This document shows positions 8,307 through 17,000 of a stretch of 64,000 bases of DNA, piece by piece. Under the pieces are notes generated by a model, which saw nothing but the letters and a program-made list of their open reading frames with translations, searched no databases and was not told the DNA's origin. This stretch comes from Halorientalis litorea. GTDB taxonomy: Archaea; Halobacteriota; Halobacteria; Halobacteriales; Haloarculaceae. Location: positions 1 through 64,000 of the forward strand of contig NZ_CP095482.1 of NCBI RefSeq assembly GCF_023028225.1. The letters are read 5' to 3'. Each line of letters opens with the position of its first letter. Within the stretch, counting starts at the first letter, position 1. The position numbers and the translations under genes are program-made.

Positions 8307-9715
8307 CGCTGACGACAGAACTGTTCCGGCGGATGCTCCGCGAGGAGTACCGCCTCCACGAGGACCTGTTCGGCGGGCGGCGGTTCGTCTCGTTCCCCCT
8401 CGCCGTCTTCGCCATCTCGCTCGGTGGTTTCCAACTGCTCGGGGTCACGGGCACGTCCTACGACGCCGTGACCGCCGGCCTCCACGGCCTCGTGTTCTTC
8501 TTCGGGCTACAGGTCGGGACCATCGGACTGGTCGGCCGCGACGCCCTCCGTGACGTACTCGGTGACGTGACCTTGCTCGTCTTTTCGGCCCGGACGCTCC
8601 CCGTCTCGTGGAACCGCCTGCTCGCCGTGTTCCTCCTCAAAGACCTCGTCTACTACGCCGCCTTCTTCCTCGCACCCATCGGCCTCGCGGCGATACCGAG
8701 TGCCGTCACGGCGGGCGTCGGCACGAGTCGCGTCCTCCTGTTGTGGTTCACGCTCGTCGGCGCGTTCGCCCTCGGCGTGACCCTCAGCCTGACGCTCGCC
8801 GCCGTCGCCACCCGGAGCAGACTCGCCGTCGTCGGGGCCGTCGCCGTCCTCGCGGCGGCCGTCGTGGGCCTCGACATCGACCCGCTCACGTACACGCCCT
8901 ACGCACTGTATCGCACCCCGTCCGCCTCCGCCGCCGTCACCGGGTTCGCGCCCGTCGTCGTCTTCGGCGTCCTCGGACCGGTGCTGTTCAGTCCGGTGGG
9001 GAGTCGGGGACAGCGAACCTCCTCGGCACGGTTCGGCCGACTCCGCGGGTTGGTGGCCGACGACGACGGCATCGCCACCCGCGCGCTTCTGGAGGTGGCT
9101 CGCTCCAGCGGGTCCGTCTGGAAGGTGCTGTTCTCGATGGGCGTCCTCTTCGCCGTGACTGCCCTCCTCCTCGGGGAGATAACTGCCGCCACCGGCCTGA
9201 CGCCCTCGCCGGGCATCGCCTTCGGTACCCTGCTCGGCCTCGGCGCGTTCACGACGTACTCGTGGGTCACGCAGTTCGACGGCCCGGCCGAGTACGGCCG
9301 CTATCCGGTCTCCCTGTCGGCCGTCTTCGCCGGGAAACGCCGGGCGTACCTCCTGCTCTCGATACCGGCGGGCGTCGTCTATCTCGCCGTCGCCGCCGTC
9401 TGGTACCCCGTCGCGTCGCTGGTCGTCGGCCTGCTCGTGCTCCCGCTGGTCGCGGTGTACGTCTTCGGCGTGACCGCCTACGTCGCCGGGCTGTCGGCGA
9501 CGGAACTGCTGTTCGACACCGCGGAGTTCCTCCGCTTCGGCGTCGCACTGGCTGTACTCGCGGTGCCCCTGTTGGTCGCCGCGCTGGTCCACCCCGTCGC
9601 GCCGACGGCCACCACCGCGGGGACGCTCCTGCTCTCTCTGGCCGCCGCCGGCGTGGGCGTGGTCCTCGCGTCGCGCGCCGGGCCGCGCTGGGAACGCCGG
9701 CTCCGGGCCGAGTGA
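8303..9715 (+). CDS. ABC-2 type transporter permease
   Basis: Membrane subunit (470 aa, about ten or more hydrophobic segments) paired with the upstream ATPase through an ATGA overlap. The soluble stretch in the middle (about residues 235-265) separates two membrane blocks, as in large haloarchaeal ABC-2 permeases. The start is ATG at 8303 (MTLTTELFRR); the longer open frame upstream overlaps the ATPase and is not coding. Substrate unknown. Confidence 0.88.
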   Translation: MTLTTELFRRMLREEYRLHEDLFGGRRFVSFPLAVFAISLGGFQLLGVTGTSYDAVTAGLHGLVFFFGLQVGTIGLVGRDALRDVLGDVTLLVFSARTLPVSWNRLLAVFLLKDLVYYAAFFLAPIGLAAIPSAVTAGVGTSRVLLLWFTLVGAFALGVTLSLTLAAVATRSRLAVVGAVAVLAAAVVGLDIDPLTYTPYALYRTPSASAAVTGFAPVVVFGVLGPVLFSPVGSRGQRTSSARFGRLRGLVADDDGIATRALLEVARSSGSVWKVLFSMGVLFAVTALLLGEITAATGLTPSPGIAFGTLLGLGAFTTYSWVTQFDGPAEYGRYPVSLSAVFAGKRRAYLLLSIPAGVVYLAVAAVWYPVASLVVGLLVLPLVAVYVFGVTAYVAGLSATELLFDTAEFLRFGVALAVLAVPLLVAALVHPVAPTATTAGTLLLSLAAAGVGVVLASRAGPRWERRLRAE

Positions 9716-9752
9716 GACGCCGCCGACTGTGACGCGGACCGTCCCGCCGCAG

Positions 9753-10109
9753 TCACTCGCTTCGTTCGTACGACTCCAACAGCGTCCGCAGTTGTCGCTC
9801 CCGTGGACTGTCGACTCTCGTCACCGTCATCGCGTCGGTGTCGTAGACCACGAGCCCACTCGCCGCGAGTTTCGGGAGGTGTGTGTGGTGGAGCGTGGCG
9901 TGAACGCGCTGGCGGTGGTCGGCTCCCGGTTCATCGTCGCCGTCGCTGACGAGTTCGACGACGCGGTCGCTGAGTGTATCGAACGGGATAGCCTCTTCGT
10001 CGGTGCGGTCCAGTACGTCGAGTACCGCTCGCCGCCGCTCGTCGGCGACGGCCGAGAGGATATCAGCCAGCGAGGAGGCCGTCCCACGCTGTGGTGGTCC
10101 CCTACTCAT
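9753..10109 (-). CDS. DUF7344-type winged-helix regulator
   Basis: A 118-residue protein resembling haloarchaeal DUF7344 (formerly ArsR-like) proteins: an N-terminal helix-turn-helix stretch (LADILSAVADERRRAVLDVL), an acidic middle, and the signature H-x-THLPKLAASGLVVYD about residues 70-95. Predicted to bind DNA; no metal or ligand site is visible. It heads a run of regulatory genes and is convergent with the ABC operon. A dyad at 10182-10198 lies 73 nt upstream of its start. Confidence 0.75.
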   Translation of the reverse strand: MSRGPPQRGTASSLADILSAVADERRRAVLDVLDRTDEEAIPFDTLSDRVVELVSDGDDEPGADHRQRVHATLHHTHLPKLAASGLVVYDTDAMTVTRVDSPRERQLRTLLESYERSE

Positions 10110-10181
10110 CTACACACCCCAACCAGTATCGTCCGCTCTTCTGCACATGCATGCTACGCCAACGGAGCGATACATGATAGT

Positions 10182-10198
10182 TTGGCATTGTGTGCCAA
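10182..10198. promoter_or_regulatory. inverted repeat TTGGCA-N5-TGCCAA
   Basis: A perfect 6+6 bp dyad with a 5-bp spacer lies between the stop of the HTH-10 gene (10212) and the start of the DUF7344 gene (10109). It could be an operator for the DUF7344 gene or a terminator-like hairpin of the HTH-10 gene. It has no T-tract, which favours an operator. Confidence 0.35.
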
Positions 10199-10211
10199 GC
10201 CCGCTCGTGTT

Positions 10212-10865
10212 TCACGTCGACTCTGCGAGGGCGAGCGTGTGCGAGACGAGCGTCACGATGGCGCGGCGGAGCCGTTCGGTCACGGCTTGGTCGGAGATGC
10301 CGAGTTCGTCCGCGAGTTCTTGAGTCGTACAGCCTCGGGGGATGTCGTAGTACCCCCGCTCGACGGCCATCTGGATGGCTTCGCGCTGGGGGTCTGTCAG
10401 CCCGTACCACGGGCCGATGTCCGGGTCCGTCGGGTTGTAGACCCGGGACACCTCGATGGAGGTCTGTGCGGCCTCACAGTGTGCGGTGAACGCGCTGAGT
10501 TCCTCGTTGCTGGGGAACCGTAACTCGAAGTCCCACGTGTCGGCCGTGCCGGTAGCACTCAGGAGGTACCCGTCGTGTCGACTGATGCCCGCGAAGACGT
10601 GGTCGTGGTTCGCGTCCCAGTCGAGGGTGAACAGGGTCCGGTCGGCGAACACGTCGACTGCTACCGCATCGTTGGCTGCAGGGTGGTGCTTGACCGTATC
10701 GACGAACGAGTCCCGGGTCGCGTCGTGTATCCAGAAGAGCGGGACCGTCGACTCGCCGGTCGGAACGAGACTCTCCAGTTCGACGGTCGAGAGCCCATTG
10801 ACGGCGAGAATCCGACCGAGTTCGAAGTCGGCAGACGGAACTTGGAGTTCTACGATTACGCTCAT
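10212..10865 (-). CDS. HTH-10 (Bat-like) transcriptional regulator
   Basis: A 217-residue regulator with an N-terminal beta-rich sensor-like domain and a C-terminal HTH-10 domain of the bacterio-opsin-activator type. The latter is recognised from LTDPQREAIQMAVERGYYDIPRG followed by ELADELGISDQAVTERLRRA, the recognition helix. The ATG at 10865 (MSVIVELQVP) matches the start of its divergent paralogue. Haloarchaeal Bat-like proteins respond to oxygen, light or metabolites, but the signal here is unknown. Confidence 0.88.
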   Translation of the reverse strand: MSVIVELQVPSADFELGRILAVNGLSTVELESLVPTGESTVPLFWIHDATRDSFVDTVKHHPAANDAVAVDVFADRTLFTLDWDANHDHVFAGISRHDGYLLSATGTADTWDFELRFPSNEELSAFTAHCEAAQTSIEVSRVYNPTDPDIGPWYGLTDPQREAIQMAVERGYYDIPRGCTTQELADELGISDQAVTERLRRAIVTLVSHTLALAEST

Positions 10866-11049
10866 CTGGTCCGTATCACCGTTGTCACTCGCCCCGCACA
10901 AAACGGGGTGGCTTGGTCTACCAAGGCGGCGGTACGACTCAAGCGTTCACTCCGTTTCGTTGCTTCGTGGCTTCGTGGTACGTTCGGCCTGTTTCGGACT
11001 TGGTGGACCACCCCCGTTGATTATCCGACTCGGTACCGAACCGGTCGGT

Positions 11050-11691
11050 ATGGCGACCGTGATGAAGTTCACGAGTCCGGCGGCCGAGTTCCCGCTGGGG
11101 ACCGTCTTCGAGAACCTGCCCGGGGTGACGGTCGAACTGGAGCGTCTCATTCCTCACGACACGCTGATAATCCCGTACTTCTGGGTCCGGGGTGCGGGAG
11201 ACGAGGACGTCGAGGCGGCCTTCGAGTCACACGCCGGTGTGACGGAGATTCGCCTCGTCGACAGCGTCGACGGCGAGTACCTCATGCGCGCCGGGTGGGA
11301 CCGGGAGTACGTCGGCGTCTTGAGTGCCCTCGTCGCGACGAATCTCGTCCTCCTCTCCGGCGTCGGGACGAGCGACGGGTGGCAGTTCGAGGTCCGGGGG
11401 GAGAGCCGGGAGGAAATAAGCGAGTTCCGCGCGTACTGTCAAGACAAGGACATCCCTATCGACATCACCGCCGTCCACGCGTTGCTCCCGGTTCGGGGAG
11501 AGGGGTACGAACTGACCGACTCCCAGCGGGAGGCACTGCTCGCCGCGTACGAACGGGGGTATTTCGACTCGCCCCGCGAGGCGTCACTGGAAGAGGTCGC
11601 CGCCGACCTCGGAATCACGCAACAATCCCTCTCGTCTCGTCTCCGGCGGGGGCACCGACGACTCATTGCCGCGACGCTCGCCGGGTCGTGA
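11050..11691 (+). CDS. HTH-10 (Bat-like) transcriptional regulator, paralogue
   Basis: A 213-residue homologue of the divergent gene at 10212-10865, aligning along its whole length (for example FPLGTVFENLPGVTVELERL against FELGRILAVNGLSTVELESL). The HTH-10 domain is at the C-terminus (ELTDSQREALLAAYERGYFD, then LEEVAADLGITQQSLSSRLR). The 184-bp intergenic region between the two probably holds both promoters. The pair looks like a local duplication with inversion. Start is the ATG at 11050, aligned with the paralogue start. Confidence 0.88.
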   Translation: MATVMKFTSPAAEFPLGTVFENLPGVTVELERLIPHDTLIIPYFWVRGAGDEDVEAAFESHAGVTEIRLVDSVDGEYLMRAGWDREYVGVLSALVATNLVLLSGVGTSDGWQFEVRGESREEISEFRAYCQDKDIPIDITAVHALLPVRGEGYELTDSQREALLAAYERGYFDSPREASLEEVAADLGITQQSLSSRLRRGHRRLIAATLAGS

Positions 11692-11730
11692 GTCGTCCAT
11701 TGGCGGGCGTGCGGACCAATTCCCGTATAA

Positions 11731-11752
11731 ATGTACTGTATTATAAGTACAT
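11731..11752. promoter_or_regulatory. 22-bp dyad upstream of HalOD1 gene
   Basis: ATGTACT-N8-AGTACAT inverted repeat immediately after a TATA-like cgtataaatg (11724-11733). A second perfect palindrome, GTTATATAAC, lies at 11773-11782 just before the ATG at 11791. Their placement on the promoter suggests regulator binding, plausibly by the adjacent HTH-10 protein (inference). Confidence 0.4.
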
Positions 11753-11790
11753 CATTTGAACCCGCTGCAGACGTTATATAACTATGAGTT

Positions 11791-12129
11791 ATGTCGGTCA
11801 CAAATAGCGGGTTCAACTTGGAGTGCGTGGGGCACGACGCCGTGTCGGGGACGTATCGGTTCGAGTACAACCACGACGTGACCCCACCGAGCATGGCCGT
11901 CGTCCAAGCCCTCGCCGAGGTGATGGACGTGGACCCGACGCAAGTCCGTCCGCTCGCTTCGTCGGTGGATGCCGACGCGCTCGACAGCGTAATCGTCCCC
12001 CCGACGGGCGTGGATGCCGCCGTCGAGGTTACCGTAACACACGAGGGATACGACGTGACCGTCGACAGTCACGAAACGCTCACGGTCGTATCGCCCGGTC
12101 GGAGTCAGACAGAGAACACGGATGACTGA
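11791..12129 (+). CDS. HalOD1 output-domain protein
   Basis: A 112-residue protein made of a single HalOD1 domain, recognised from YRFEYNHDVTPPSMAVVQAL, then DVDPTQVRPLASSVDADALD and a GYDVTVDS strand. In haloarchaea HalOD1 domains stand alone or at the C-terminus of response-regulator-like proteins and are thought to be signalling outputs. It overlaps the next small gene by 8 nt (ATGACTGA), implying co-translation. Preceded by AT-rich DNA with two dyads. Confidence 0.8.
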   Translation: MSVTNSGFNLECVGHDAVSGTYRFEYNHDVTPPSMAVVQALAEVMDVDPTQVRPLASSVDADALDSVIVPPTGVDAAVEVTVTHEGYDVTVDSHETLTVVSPGRSQTENTDD

Positions 12130-12307
12130 CGGCGGACAGTCACCTGCCACCGAGGGACAACTGCACGAAGCGTTGCAGACGCTCGTCCGTGAGGCACACG
12201 CCAACGGCGTCGACGTGGCCGGCGGGTGGGAGTGTCGCAACGGGGCAGAGTACCCCGACTTCGATGTTCTCATCACCGAAGTCACGAAGAACGTAGGGTC
12301 CGACTGA
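12122..12307 (+). CDS. small hypothetical protein coupled to HalOD1
   Basis: A 61-residue protein starting within the end of the HalOD1 gene. A helical N-terminus (EGQLHEALQTLVREAHANGV) is followed by a short motif GGWECRNGAEYPDFDVLITEV. Small partners of this kind often follow HalOD1 genes in haloarchaea, from my knowledge of these genomes. Function unknown; the overlap suggests it works with the HalOD1 protein. Confidence 0.7.
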   Translation: MTDGGQSPATEGQLHEALQTLVREAHANGVDVAGGWECRNGAEYPDFDVLITEVTKNVGSD

Positions 12308-12388
12308 CGGCGAACACCCTCGGAACCAACTCGACTGAGACACCCGTACCGACGCCGTTTTGCCCGTTCCGCCCTCCGTGTGGTGTAG

Positions 12389-13171
12389 ATGAGTTACCGC
12401 GGTGTTGTCCTCGACCTCGACGGAACCGTCTACCGCGGCGGCGACCCGCTCCCGGGTGCGGTCGATGCTATCGAGCAGTTCCGAGCGGCGGGCTTGGACC
12501 TGCTCTTTTTCTCGAACAACCCGACGAAGACTCGGGCGGCCTACGTCGACCGACTCGACGGGATGGGCATCGACGCATCGGAAACCGAGGTGCTCTCCGC
12601 GGGGACGGTGACGACCGAGTACGTCCGCGACGAACACGGCGACGACGACGTGTTTCTCGTCGGCGCGCCGGGCCTGCGCGAGCAACTGACCGACGCCGAC
12701 TGTCGGTTGACCGACGACCCGGAACGAGCCGACGTGGTAGTTGCCTCCTGGACGCGCGAGTTCGACTACGACGTGCTGACTGACGCCCTCCGCGCGCTGG
12801 ACGACTCCGTCACGTTCCTCGGGTCGGACCCCGACCGCACCGTCCCGGCCAGCGACGGGCGGATGGTCCCCGGGTCGGGGGCGATTATCGGGGCCGTCGG
12901 TGCCGTGGCGGACAGAACGCCGGACCGTGTGATGGGCAAACCGTCATCCGAGGCCGTCGCGGCGGCCCGTGGGGCACTCTCGGTCCCACTCTCCGACTGC
13001 GTGCTGGTCGGGGACCGACTCGACACCGACATCGCACTCGGCGAGCGTGCGGGAATGACCACCGTCCTCGTGCTGACCGGCGTGGCCGAGCGTGCGGACG
13101 TGGCAGACAGCGACGTGTCGCCCGACCACGTCGTCGGGTCGCTCGCGGACGTGCCACACCTGCTCGATTGA
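12389..13171 (+). CDS. HAD-superfamily (NagD-type) phosphatase
   Basis: A 260-residue HAD subfamily IIA hydrolase. Motif I is VLDLDGTVYRG (nucleophile Asp in DLDGT), motif II FFSNNPTKT, motif III lysine in VMGKPSS and motif IV GDRLDTDI. It has a C2-type cap between motifs II and III. Relatives dephosphorylate p-nitrophenyl phosphate, glycerol-phosphate or nucleotides; the natural substrate here is unknown. Start ATG at 12389. Probably monocistronic. Confidence 0.9.
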   Translation: MSYRGVVLDLDGTVYRGGDPLPGAVDAIEQFRAAGLDLLFFSNNPTKTRAAYVDRLDGMGIDASETEVLSAGTVTTEYVRDEHGDDDVFLVGAPGLREQLTDADCRLTDDPERADVVVASWTREFDYDVLTDALRALDDSVTFLGSDPDRTVPASDGRMVPGSGAIIGAVGAVADRTPDRVMGKPSSEAVAAARGALSVPLSDCVLVGDRLDTDIALGERAGMTTVLVLTGVAERADVADSDVSPDHVVGSLADVPHLLD

Positions 13172-13240
13172 GGTGGCTTCGGTGACCAACTCTTGGCTGC
13201 ATGCGCGGGGTTTATTCACCGCCCTGTCGTGGTCCCCGGT

Positions 13241-14425
13241 ATGCAGCCGTTCACGGACATCGAAGTGTTGGACCTGACACAGTCGATAGCTGGCCCAGTG
13301 TGTACGAGCATGCTCTCCTCCCTCGGCGCGCACGTCGTGAAAGTCGAACCGCCGAACGGGGACGCCTTCCGGGAGCAACTCGAAGGCTCGATGTTCGCCT
13401 TCGCGAACCAAGGCGAGAAGGAGTCTATCGCGGTGGACTTCAAGACCGACGAAGGCCAAGAAATCGCCGCCGACCTCGCCGAGCGGGCCGACGTGGTGGT
13501 CGAGTCGTTCCGTCCCGGCGTCTTGGAGAAGTTCGACCTCGACTACGAGTCGGTGCGCGAGACCAACGAGGACGTGATTTACTGCTCCATCAGCGGGTTC
13601 GGGCAGGGCGGCCCGTACCGGGACTGGCCAGCCTACGACCCGGTGGTGCAGGCGGTCAGCGGCCTCATGTCGACTATCGGCTACCCCGACCGCCCGCCGG
13701 TCCGTATCGGTGCCAGCACCATCGACTGCGGGACCGGAGCCAACGCCGCGTTCATGGTCGCCAGCGCGCTCTTCCAGCGCGGGCAGACAGGCGAGGGCGA
13801 ACACATCGACATCGCGCTGTTCGACGTGGCCCTCTCTTGGACCGGCTACTGGATTACATACTACGAGTCGACGGGCAAGACGCCGACGCGTGCCGGTGCG
13901 GGCCTCCACGGATTCGCTCCCAACGACATCTACGAGGGGAGCGACGACGAGCAGTTCTACGTGAGTGCCTTCTCGGACGCGCTGTACGAGCGCGTCTGTT
14001 CGGCACTGGGCCGGGAGGATTTGGCCGATGACGAGCGATTCGTGACCCAAGACAAGCGGTGGGAGAACCGCCACGAACTCGACGAGATACTCGACGACGC
14101 CTTCGCCGAGTACGAGCGCGAGGAAATCGTCGAACGACTCGCCGAGGCGGGCGTCCCGACCGGCCCGGTCCGGACCATCGACGAGGTCGCCGACGACGAA
14201 CACGTCCACGACCGTGACATGATATCCGAAACCCGCAACGTCGAACTCGAAGACGACTCCGTGACCGCCCGCCTGCCGCTTCGGACGAGCGATGGCCCGG
14301 TCGCCGACGTGTCCGAACCGCCGGAACTCGGCGAACACGCCCGCGAAGTCCTCGCGGGGCTGGGCTACGACGAGACCGAAATCGAGGCTGTCCTCGACTC
14401 CGGAGCCGTCAACACGCCCGAGTAG
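13241..14425 (+). CDS. CaiB/BaiF family CoA-transferase
   Basis: Class III CoA-transferase (394 aa), which moves CoA between carboxylic acids through an aspartyl-CoA intermediate. The catalytic aspartate matches Asp162 in TIDCGTGAN (compare D-x-GTG around Asp169 of formyl-CoA transferase). The N-terminal stretch EVLDLTQSIAGPVCTSML is also characteristic. A TATA-like ggtttattcac at 13208-13218 lies about 25-30 nt before the ATG at 13241. It is convergent with two crotonase-fold genes, suggesting acyl-CoA or carnitine-type metabolism; substrate not determinable. Confidence 0.9.
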   Translation: MQPFTDIEVLDLTQSIAGPVCTSMLSSLGAHVVKVEPPNGDAFREQLEGSMFAFANQGEKESIAVDFKTDEGQEIAADLAERADVVVESFRPGVLEKFDLDYESVRETNEDVIYCSISGFGQGGPYRDWPAYDPVVQAVSGLMSTIGYPDRPPVRIGASTIDCGTGANAAFMVASALFQRGQTGEGEHIDIALFDVALSWTGYWITYYESTGKTPTRAGAGLHGFAPNDIYEGSDDEQFYVSAFSDALYERVCSALGREDLADDERFVTQDKRWENRHELDEILDDAFAEYEREEIVERLAEAGVPTGPVRTIDEVADDEHVHDRDMISETRNVELEDDSVTARLPLRTSDGPVADVSEPPELGEHAREVLAGLGYDETEIEAVLDSGAVNTPE

Positions 14426-14439
14426 CGTCGCCGCGGAAC

Positions 14440-15099
14440 CTACGGTTTCCCGTCGTTGAGCAGGTCGATGACCTCGGCCACCGTCCCGGCGTCGTGGTCG
14501 CCGACGGTCGCCAACAGCTCCCGCGCCCGGTCCTCGACCTCGTTTTCGGGAACCACATCCGTCGCGAGGCCCACCGCCTTCGCTCGCGCCGGGGTGATGG
14601 GCTCGCCGGTCAACAGCAGTTCCGTCGCCACGCGACGACCCACGAGGTCCGGGAGTCGGGCGGCGGTCCGCGTGGAGGCGATGCCGTACTGCACCTCGGC
14701 CACCTGCCACGTCGTCTCCTCGCCGAGGACGAGGAACTCGCAGTTGAGCGAGATGACCGCACCGGCACCGACGAGCGCGCCGAACCCGGCCATGGCGACG
14801 GGTGCCGGACAGGACTCGATGTCGCGGTACAACTGCTCCATGTTCTCGTGCATCTCCGGGTGGTCGCCCTTGTAGTCGCCCTCGGCGATGTCCGTGTCGA
14901 GGCCGGCACACGTCGCCCGGCCCTGTCCGGTCAGGAGGATGCCCGGGCCGGGGTCGTCCCGAAACGCCGCGAACGCCTCGGCGAGTCCGGCCACCAGCTC
15001 CGGCGTCAGCGCGTTCAGCTTGTCCGGCCGCGCCAGTTCGACGGTTCTGCGGTCGGCCGTCTCGGTAACTTCGACGAGTGGTGTGTCCACTGAGACCAT
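14440..15099 (-). CDS. crotonase-fold (enoyl-CoA hydratase/isomerase) protein
   Basis: Short crotonase-fold protein (219 aa, about 40 shorter than usual at the C-terminus). The oxyanion-hole regions are present (CAGLDTD and GALVGAGA). Of the two hydratase glutamates only the second is kept (Glu135 in WQVAEVQYG); the first is replaced by Val115. This fits an isomerase, thioesterase or dehalogenase-type crotonase better than a true hydratase. ATG at 15099; divergence from the upstream crotonase gene in the same direction (61 bp) suggests an operon with 15160-15918. Confidence 0.85.
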   Translation of the reverse strand: MVSVDTPLVEVTETADRRTVELARPDKLNALTPELVAGLAEAFAAFRDDPGPGILLTGQGRATCAGLDTDIAEGDYKGDHPEMHENMEQLYRDIESCPAPVAMAGFGALVGAGAVISLNCEFLVLGEETTWQVAEVQYGIASTRTAARLPDLVGRRVATELLLTGEPITPARAKAVGLATDVVPENEVEDRARELLATVGDHDAGTVAEVIDLLNDGKP

Positions 15100-15159
15100 A
15101 TACCACCTCTCAGGTCCCCGGGGCTTACGTCTACCCCAAAACTGGCCGGCCGTGGTCGG

Positions 15160-15918
15160 TCACTCCTCGAACTCCGGGTCGCGGTCCTCGAGGAACGCCG
15201 CGGCGGCCTCGTCGGCGTTGTCGTCCGCGCGTATCTCCTCGATGTAGTCCCGCTCGCGGCGGTACTCTTCGAGCGGCCAGTCCGGTTGCCCCTCGATGGC
15301 GGACGCCTTCGCCGCCCGCACCGCGTCGGGGTTATTCTCGGCGATGGTCTCGGCGACCCCGCGGGCCGCCGCCTGCGGGTCGTCCGTCAGTTCCGACGCC
15401 AAGCCGAGTTCGTAAGCGCGCTCCGCCGAGAGTGCCTCTCCCGTGTAGGCCATCCGGCGGGCCACGCCGTCCGGAAGGACGCGTTTCAGCGGGCCGAGAC
15501 CGCCGATGATACCGACGTTGATTTCGGTGATGGCGAACTCGGCGTCCGGGCCGACGATGCGGTCGTCGCACAGGGACGCGAGGATGGCTCCCGCGCCGAC
15601 AGCAGGACCGTCCACCGCGGCGACGAGCGGGAGCGGGAACTCGTAGACGGTTCGGAGTGCCCGCATGTACGTCTTCGTCGCCGCGGCCGCGTCTCGCGCG
15701 TCGTCGCTCCCGAACTCGCTCACGTCGTGCCCCGCCGAGAACGTCCGGTCACCGCCGGTCTGGAAGACGACAGCCAACTCGTCGGCGGCCGGAATGTCCG
15801 CGAGTGCGTCCGCGAGCGCGTCGAGGTCGGCGTACCGGACGGCGTTGACCGGCGGGCGGTCGTACGTGAGGACGCCCACGCGGCCGGTTCGCTCGTAGGT
15901 CAGGTTCGCGTCCGACAT
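15160..15918 (-). CDS. crotonase-fold (enoyl-CoA hydratase/isomerase) protein
   Basis: A 252-residue crotonase-fold enzyme with oxyanion stretches FSAGHDV and GPAVGAGA. The first catalytic Glu position is Ile112, and the second Glu is retained (Glu132 in FAITEINVG). Single-Glu crotonases include enoyl-CoA isomerases. It lies 60 bp upstream of a second single-Glu homologue on the same strand, and both converge on a CaiB-type CoA-transferase, suggesting one catabolic unit. Start ATG at 15918. Confidence 0.87.
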   Translation of the reverse strand: MSDANLTYERTGRVGVLTYDRPPVNAVRYADLDALADALADIPAADELAVVFQTGGDRTFSAGHDVSEFGSDDARDAAAATKTYMRALRTVYEFPLPLVAAVDGPAVGAGAILASLCDDRIVGPDAEFAITEINVGIIGGLGPLKRVLPDGVARRMAYTGEALSAERAYELGLASELTDDPQAAARGVAETIAENNPDAVRAAKASAIEGQPDWPLEEYRRERDYIEEIRADDNADEAAAAFLEDRDPEFEE

Positions 15919-16052
15919 GGGCTAGACCCCGCGCCGCCGGCTATTAAACGCTCGCCAGCCCGATGCGGCCACACCGCGAGAGTTCGCAGGCTAGGTTTAT
16001 TCCCGTGGCTATCGTTACCGTACGTGCGTTCCACTGGGACGCGGAGACACCT

Positions 16053-16649
16053 ATGACCGGAAAACGGATACTCATGATAGTCGGCGATTTCGGGGAGGAC
16101 TACGAGACGATGGTGCCCTATCAGGCACTGGAGATGGTCGGCCACGAGGTGGACACGGTGTGCCCCGAGAAAGAGGCGGGCGAGACAGTCAAGACGGCGA
16201 TACACGACTTCCGAGGCGACCAGACGTATCTGGAGGAGCGCGGGCACGACTTCGAGGTGAACGCGACGATGGCCGACATCGACCCGGCCGACTACGACGC
16301 CCTCGTCGTCCCCGGCGGACGGGCACCCGAGTACCTCCGGACGTACGACGCGGTACTGGACGCCGTTCGCCACTTCTTCGAGGCGGACAAGCCCGTCGCG
16401 TCGCTGTGTCACGGGCCACAGATTCTGGCGGCCGCCGGCGTGTTGGACGGCTACGAGATGACCGCGTACCCGGCCGTCCGCGCCGAAGTCGAAGCCGCAG
16501 GGTGTTCGTGGGTGGACGAGGTGACCCGGGACCGGAATCTCGTCACCGGACAGGCGTGGCCGGACCATCAGGAGTGGCTCGCCGAGTTCCTCGACATGCT
16601 GGGTACCGACATCGAACACGGCGAGACGGCCGCCGTCGCGGACGACTGA
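16053..16649 (+). CDS. DJ-1/PfpI family protein
   Basis: A 198-residue class I glutamine amidotransferase-like protein. The nucleophilic-elbow cysteine is in VASLCHGPQIL (about residue 117) and the conserved acidic residue is in MIVGDFGEDYET near the N-terminus. Family members act as glyoxalases/deglycases, chaperones or proteases; DNA alone does not separate these. The frame is open upstream to 15963, but ATG 16053 (MTGKRILMIVG) begins at the first beta strand. Divergent from the crotonase operon. Confidence 0.88.
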   Translation: MTGKRILMIVGDFGEDYETMVPYQALEMVGHEVDTVCPEKEAGETVKTAIHDFRGDQTYLEERGHDFEVNATMADIDPADYDALVVPGGRAPEYLRTYDAVLDAVRHFFEADKPVASLCHGPQILAAAGVLDGYEMTAYPAVRAEVEAAGCSWVDEVTRDRNLVTGQAWPDHQEWLAEFLDMLGTDIEHGETAAVADD

Positions 16650-16699
16650 GGGCGGCCGTTTCCACGGACCGACGGGAGGACGGCAGAGACAGAGTACAG

Positions 16700-16930
16700 T
16701 CAGCCAGCGTCCTCGAACTGGAGCGTCCCACCGCTCTGAGAAATCAGGTCTGCCCGATTTCGGCGGGAGTCGATGGTCGTCCCGCACTCGGGGCACTCGT
16801 AGCCCACGTAGTCGGCGTGAACTTCGATAATCCAGTTGCCGTTGATACGGCTCGTGTGGTCACAGTCAGTACAGTACAGCGTCGCCTCGTAAGGCGGCCG
16901 CTGCTCGGTGGGGCTCTTGGAGGGAACCAT
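16700..16930 (-). CDS. small zinc-ribbon-like protein
   Basis: A 76-residue protein with two CxxC pairs (YCTDCDH and YECPECGT) about 32 residues apart, suggesting a zinc ribbon. Between them is a conserved-looking strand NGNWIIEVHADYVGYECP. Start ATG at 16930 follows the AT-rich stretch 16938-16950 on the same strand (revcomp of gtatttatcat), which is a good TATA candidate. Function unknown; such zinc-ribbon microproteins are abundant in haloarchaea. Confidence 0.75.
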   Translation of the reverse strand: MVPSKSPTEQRPPYEATLYCTDCDHTSRINGNWIIEVHADYVGYECPECGTTIDSRRNRADLISQSGGTLQFEDAG

Positions 16931-17000
16931 TCTCGTATTTATCATCTGTGTGAGGATAAGGGTGTTGTTTCCCACGTCGGATGCGGCGTGGTGTCGCCAG

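Noticed and set aside
10182-10198. Rho-independent-like terminator
   Set aside because: The dyad is not followed by a T-tract on either strand, so it is listed only as a possible operator.
12944-15106. 720-codon minus-strand open frame across HAD, CoA-transferase and crotonase genes
   Set aside because: It spans three well-supported genes on both strands and has unlikely Arg-rich composition. Shadow frame.
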